From the NCBI GenBank assembly GCA_011317545.1, contig WUJK01000001.1, positions 4,011,001 through 4,075,000 on the forward strand: DNA of 64,000 bases, written 5' to 3'. Position 1 is the first letter of the stretch. Each line of letters starts with the position of its first letter. This document shows positions 59,863-64,000 of this stretch, in pieces. A program made the translations under genes and the position numbers. Origin of the DNA: Coniella vitis (Eukaryota > Ascomycota > Sordariomycetes > Diaporthales > Schizoparmaceae). The notes beneath the pieces were generated by a model. That model was given only the letters and a program-made list of their open reading frames with translations. It did not search any database and was not told where the DNA came from.

Positions 59863-61510
59863 CTACGACCTCCTCATGACGCCAATCTCGAGAGCCAGCG
59901 GCTTGCGGAGGAACCCTTCGCGCGTGTCCAGGGAGTCCTGGCGCAAGACCACATTGTAGCGGCGCGCCCACGTGGCCACAATCAGCTTCATCTCCATCTC
60001 GGCCACGTTCCGGCCCACACAGGCGCGCGGGCCGTAGCTGAAGGGGATGAAGGCGTTCTTCTGCCGCGGCGTCACGTGGTCCCAGCGCTCTGGCCGGAAC
60101 TCGTCGGCGTCCGGGCCCCAGATGGCCTTGGCGTGGTGCATCGTGTACGCGGGGACGCTGAGCACCGTGCCGGGCGGATAGTAGTGGCCCAGCAGGTGGA
60201 TGCCCTTGCCGTCCAGGGGGATCTGCCGCGGGAGGCCAATGCCCGAGGTCGAGTGGAAGCGCAGGGTTTCGTTGATGACGTTCTGCAGGTAGGGCAGGTC
60301 GCGGACCATGTCGTACGTGGGGACCGGCGTGTCCGGCTGCGGGGGCAGGGCCGCGTCGAGCTCGGCCTGCAGCTTGGCGAGACAGCCCGGGGTGCGGGCG
60401 ACGTGGAAGAGCAGCGCGCACGACGAGTTGGAGGTCGTGTCGCTGCCGGCAATCAGCTGCGTGAGCGCCTCGGCCGTCAGCTCCTCGCGGCCGAGCGGCT
60501 CGCCCTTTTCGTCGCGGCCCTCCATCAGCCGCGCGAGGAGGTCCTTGCGCTCGGCCGCCGGGGGGTGGTCCAGGCGGCCCTTGACGCGCGCAATGGCGAT
60601 GCCGGCGAGATGCTCGACGGCCTCGAGGCCCTGGCTGAAGAAGGGATCGGGCAGCCACTTGGCGTAGGGCTTCAGCTGCGGGAGACAGCCCAGGGCGCCG
60701 CTGACCTCGCCGCGGCGGTTGAGGATCTCAATGGCGGGGGCGTAGATGGGCGGGGCGTCGGGGGCGCTGCGCACCTCGGCAATGTCGGCGCCGGCGCGGA
60801 GCATGCCAAAGGGGGCGCCAAAGGCGAGGTCGCCAATCACGTCGAAGGCGAGGTAGTTGAACCACTTGAGGCAGTCGAGGTGGGCGGTGGGCGGCGCGGC
60901 GTGCGAGGGCGGGTGGTGGTGGGCGGCAGCGGCCACGAGCTCGTCCCAGCGCTGCACAAAGAGCTCGAGGTTGCTGTGCATGTACGGCTCGAATTGGGCC
61001 ACGGACTTGGCGGAGAAGGTGTGCGAGACGATCTTGCGCTTGCGGCTGTGCTCGGCGCGGTCGCGCGTGTTGAAGAGACCGCGCTTGATGGAGACGAAGG
61101 CGTCGTAGAACTCGCTTTTTTGGGGGGGAGGGGTGCTTGCTGATTAGACTCGTCTGGCCTTGAAACGGGGTTGCGGACGACAAAAGACAAAGACAAACTC
61201 ACCTCTTGAGAAAGCCATTGCCGTGGCCGTAGATGACCTGGATGGCTTCGTCGTCGGCGACGCTGATGTGGTTGGGCTGGATGCGCACGACGGGGCCCAG
61301 CTTCTTGTGCAGCCTGTCGACGACCTCGTAGCGGTTGCCCCGCCGCACGACAGACAGCAGCCAGAGGTTGGAGAACTGTGCTGGGAAGGGCGCAGGGATA
61401 TCGCGAAGGTGGCCGTGGGTGACGAGGTAGGGGTAGAGGTAGTAGGCGGCGAGCAGGACGGGCGCGGCCAGCAGGGCCCACGGCGACACGAGCAGGTGGA
61501 TGAGCGCCAT
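59863..61510 (-). CDS. Cytochrome P450, CYP53-type benzoate 4-monooxygenase
   Basis: Two exons on the minus strand (61510-61203 and 61114-59863; intron 88 bases) give 519 residues. CYP53 enzymes hydroxylate benzoate at the para position, feeding aromatic catabolism and detoxifying plant phenolics. An N-terminal membrane anchor (LLVSPWALLAAPVLLAAYYL) precedes the catalytic domain. Visible P450 motifs: I-helix AGSDTT (325-330), ExxR in ETLRFHS (385-388), PERWDHV, and the heme loop FSYGPRACVG (461-470) with ligand Cys468. The stretch RGLFNTRDRAEHSRKRKIVSHTFS, in two parts around Asp/Arg, is highly characteristic of CYP53A. Coding sequence is strongly GC-rich, so long frames also appear on the other strand. 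Start 61510 is the last ATG before the membrane anchor. A related P450 subfamily cannot be excluded without a tree. Confidence 0.9.
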
Positions 61511-61750
61511 AGCTGGCGGCGCCGTGGTGGATCTCGATATCAAGGGCGAGTTGGCTGCTCCTGCTCGCTTCGAGGGTGTTGCTGTTCCTCCCTGGTGGTG
61601 CTCTGCTCTCAATTGGCCCCGTTTTCCTGTCTTTCTTTTCTCTTCACTGCCGTTTGTTGCCGAGTGCCCCAATCCTCACAGGCTGTCTTTACCTGTAGCT
61701 GATGAAGACAGGGAGAAGCAAGGAGTTGCCTGTGTGGTGAGGGTGAGTTC

Positions 61751-61774
61751 GAGGGCGAGGGCGAGGGCGAGGGC
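61751..61774. repeat. (GAGGGC)4 minisatellite
   Basis: Four exact hexamer units about 240 bases upstream of the CYP53 start codon. Confidence 0.8.
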
Positions 61775-62053
61775 GAGGACTCGAGGCCAAGGCAGGCCGT
61801 CAGTCGTGGGGTTTAAAACCTTGATGCTGGATCCCAGGCGGCGCCTGTTTCTGGTGGAGAGCGCCCTGGAGAAGCCAATCTGGGGCCCCGGCTGCCAAGT
61901 GAAGCAAGCCAATGGAATGAGCCTCGTCGGTCCTCCGCTGCCAGGTAGAAGTACCTGCATAATACGTCGCAGTATGTGCAGCCATCGAGACTTGCTCTCC
62001 ATCGCCGATACACAGTACAGTCCGTGGCATGAGGCCAGCAGACCTGGCGTCAC

Positions 62054-62054
<1 letters not shown>

Positions 62055-62086
<32 letters not shown>
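62055..62086. repeat. (CCTG)8 microsatellite
   Basis: Eight exact tetramer units in the region between the two P450 genes; probably length-variable. Confidence 0.85.
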
Positions 62087-62622
62087 CTCGGCTCCGCTCT
62101 CTCGGCAAGAGACCCGGCACTGGCCGTGGCTGCCAGCGGCAGGTCCATCGGATGTGGACCCAGCTGGAGCCGTCGCGTTTCCTACTGGCCGATGCTGGGC
62201 ACCACGGCACCCGCACCACGACGACGGCGTTGCTTGGAGCTCGGCAGAAGAGGGGAACAGCAGCACACGGCACGTGAAGACGGCAAAGCCAGCTACGGTC
62301 TGTCGGCCTGTCGGCCTGTCGCTCTGTCGCTCTGTCGGCCAGTCGGTCGCCATCAGACGGCCTCGACTTGGTTGGCGCCCTGCTCGTGACCGTGCTCGCG
62401 TCTTGGGCGTCGCCTGGATTGGCGCGAGGTGGCCAGGGCCCCCGTCCCCGTGCCGGGCCCCGTGCCGGGCACCAATGCATACGTGGCTATGTTCTGCAGG
62501 GCCTGCTGTGCTGGCGGCACCCGCTACTTTGTGGTGGCTTCTTGCCCAAGCACCTGGGCTCGCACTCGATGCACTCGGAATCAGCGAGCAAGAGCAATGT
62601 TCGCTTCGCGGAAAACTACACG

Positions 62623-63923
62623 CTACTCATCATCTAGAGAGACCACCCGCAGCCTGACATAGCATTGCACCGGCTTCCTCGTCAGAATCTGCACCGCCTG
62701 CCAGCTGTCGAGCTGCTCAGGCACCCTTTCCAGCTCGAAATTCCACAGCAGCAGCGTGAACAAGACACGCAGCGTGAGATAGGCCAGCCGCTTGCCAAAG
62801 CAGCCGCGGATGCCCAGCCCAAACGAGAGCATCGGCCCAGCGTGCGCGTCGTACACCAGGTTGCCCTGCTCGTCCTCGGCCAGCCACCGCTCGGGGATGA
62901 AGGCTTCCGGCTGCAGCCCGTCCCACGTGTTGCGCTTGGTGAAGGAGGAGTAGGCCTTCTCGTTGCTGCTGCTGCTGCTGCTGCTGTTCTTGCCGCCGCT
63001 GCCTCCTTCTTGCTGTGGCTGGTGGTGCACCGACGGCGCGCTGATTCCCGGCCCTTGCATGGCCATGAACACCGTAGTCCCCTTGGGCACCGCGTGGCCC
63101 AGGATCGTGGTGTCGACCGTCGCCTTGCGCGCGCTGGCGCTCACCGGGCCCGACAGCCGCAGGATCTCCTCGATGATGGCCTCGACCCACGGGCTGGCCC
63201 GCTTGACGATCTCGGCCGCGGCGGGCGGGCGCTTCTGCTCGTAGGCCTCTCTGTACACGGCGCGTAGATCCTCTCGCGCCTTGCGCTGCACGTCTTGGTG
63301 CCGCGAGAGGTGCTTGAGGCCCCATTGGAACGTAGTTGCGGTTGTATCATGGCCCGCGCCGAGGTATCCGTATACTAGATTGCCAGAAGAACACGAGAAC
63401 AAGAGCAAATTAGCCTTCCTCTCTTCCTCCCCGTCGCCGTGTCTCCTTTTCCGCCCTCTCTTTCTGGTGCAAATCTAGCTCTTGATGCTCAAAACTTGCT
63501 TGGAACATCACAGTAATCAATCACACCACAAAAAGAGAGACACAAAGCCTCATTTTATAACCAAAACAAGAAAAAGAAAAGCACTCACACTCATCATACA
63601 TGTACACCGAGTCAAAGACAGGCGCCCGCCCCGCCTTCTTGGCCGCGCCCATCTCGCGGCGGATCATGTAGTCGAGCGCCGACTCGAGCGGCTCGTCCGC
63701 CTCCATGCGCCGCACCGCCAGCGCCACCTGCCGCTTGAGCACGCGCGCCTTGGAGGCATAGGCCTCGCGCATCGACCGCGTGCGGTTGTTGACGGCGTGG
63801 AACCACCGCGGCGGCACGGGGATCCCCGGCGTGACGGCCTCGTTCATCCGGTGCTGCGCCTCGAGCGTCTCGTCGTGTGGCGGGGCGGGAAAGGGGTATG
63901 CTTCGTTGGCGTTGTCGTCTGTT

Positions 63924-63961
<38 letters not shown>

Positions 63962-64000
63962 AGAAAAAGAAGAAGAAGAAGAAGCACCATTCTGCAGCTC
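62623..64000 (-). CDS. Cytochrome P450, N-terminal part beyond the window edge
   Basis: The C-terminal ~388 residues are present on two exons (from the edge at 64000 to 63589, then 63374-62623); the N-terminus lies to the right. The 214-base intron is joined by a GTGAGT donor after YMYDE and a CTAG acceptor, restoring DELYGYLGAGHDTTATTF, a typical I-helix with AGHDTT. Further motifs: ExxR in EEILRLSG, PERWLAEDE, and the heme loop FGLGIRGCFGKRLAY with the Cys ligand. It is clearly not CYP53: the heme loop and I-helix differ. Family unassigned; the layout recalls fungal xenobiotic or secondary-metabolism P450s. Two low-complexity inserts come from microsatellites: a Ser run before AYSSFTKRNTWDG (GCT repeat, 62964-62985) and an Ala/Ser run from (CAG)11 at 63925-63957. 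Only 1.1 kb separates it from the CYP53 gene on the same strand. Confidence 0.87.
63925..63957. repeat. (CAG)11 microsatellite in the second P450 gene
   Basis: Eleven CAG units (CTG on the coding strand, read as GCT), followed by AAG/GAA triplets to about 63987. On the minus strand the frame stays open and reads as about eleven Ala preceded by Ser residues, so it appears to be translated, inside or next to the catalytic domain. Confidence 0.75.

Larger units (their letters stand above)
61511..62622. other. Region between the two P450 genes, promoter of CYP53
   Basis: About 1.1 kb, GC-rich and open in several frames on both strands (including a 385-codon plus-strand frame), but composition is repeat-driven and no motif is present. 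It contains (GAGGGC)4 at 61751-61774, (CCTG)8 at 62055-62086 and CTGTCGGC-type repeats at about 62297-62345. Confidence 0.45.

Noticed and set aside
60076..61143. 355-codon plus-strand ORF opposite CYP53
   Set aside because: Antisense to a P450 with all hallmark motifs; composition is that of a GC-rich shadow frame.
61500..62657. 385-codon plus-strand ORF between the two P450 genes
   Set aside because: Built on (GAGGGC)n, (CCTG)n and CTGTCGGC repeats, and two overlapping minus-strand frames of over 220 codons are open too. No motif.
62665..63267. 200-codon plus-strand ORF opposite the second P450
   Set aside because: Antisense shadow of the P450 exon holding the heme loop and I-helix.
1..64000. 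RIP-mutated transposon or retroelement
   Set aside because: I saw no terminal repeats, reverse transcriptase, integrase or transposase motifs, and no strongly AT-rich, TpA-rich block as expected for heavy RIP.

Overview
The window reads as nuclear DNA of a filamentous ascomycete (Pezizomycotina, probably a sordariomycete; this is inference from gene content). The evidence is many short GT-AG introns of about 45-130 bases, fungus-specific families (Ugo1-like carrier, Erg24, CYP53, an AA9 oxygenase with a fungal CBM1, UVDE) and large T-rich, microsatellite-rich intergenic stretches. I found no rRNA, tRNA, CRISPR array or intact transposon. Exon junctions below were worked out by hand from splice motifs and frame; the total of every complete spliced model is divisible by three.

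Layout. 1.8-9.2 kb is a compact block: a cell-surface type I membrane protein (+), the pre-rRNA processing factor Rrp15 (+), a mitochondrial [2Fe-2S] ferredoxin of the Yah1 type (-) and a Ugo1-like outer-membrane fusion protein (+). A secreted AA9 lytic polysaccharide monooxygenase with a CBM1 (+) follows at 10.7-12.2 kb and converges on a 13-exon P-type plasma-membrane H+-ATPase (-, 15.1-19.1 kb). The next 11.3 kb (19.1-30.4 kb) is gene-poor, with homopolymers, microsatellites and one stretch near 22.3-23.5 kb that looks like a decayed or unrecognised multi-intron gene. 30.4-34.0 kb holds a BTB/POZ protein (-) and the C-14 sterol reductase Erg24 (-). A 213-residue orphan (+) lies just ahead of a giant 3,201-residue DUF3638/DUF3645-family protein (+, 35.8-45.7 kb). 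Then come a secreted tannase/feruloyl esterase (-), a GNAT acetyltransferase (+), the UV-damage endonuclease UVDE (-), a CYP53-type benzoate 4-monooxygenase (-) and the 3' part of a second cytochrome P450 (-) running off the right edge.

How the genes relate. They do not form one pathway, but a plant-biomass and aromatic-acid theme recurs: AA9-CBM1 attacks cellulose, the tannase/feruloyl esterase releases phenolic acids from cell walls, and CYP53 hydroxylates benzoate-type acids. The rest is housekeeping (ribosome biogenesis, Fe-S assembly, mitochondrial fusion, proton pumping, ergosterol synthesis, DNA repair).

Most worth following up: the giant DUF3638 protein, which carries what looks like a scattered SF2/SecA-like ATPase motif set (GEGKSS, LDEAH, RGIDL, MRMRKLGKGQ); two GC-AG introns; an in-frame stop-free intron directly before the ferredoxin cluster loop; two candidate starts for UVDE (mitochondrial or nuclear); and a TACTATG/CATAGTA motif scattered mainly through intergenic DNA.
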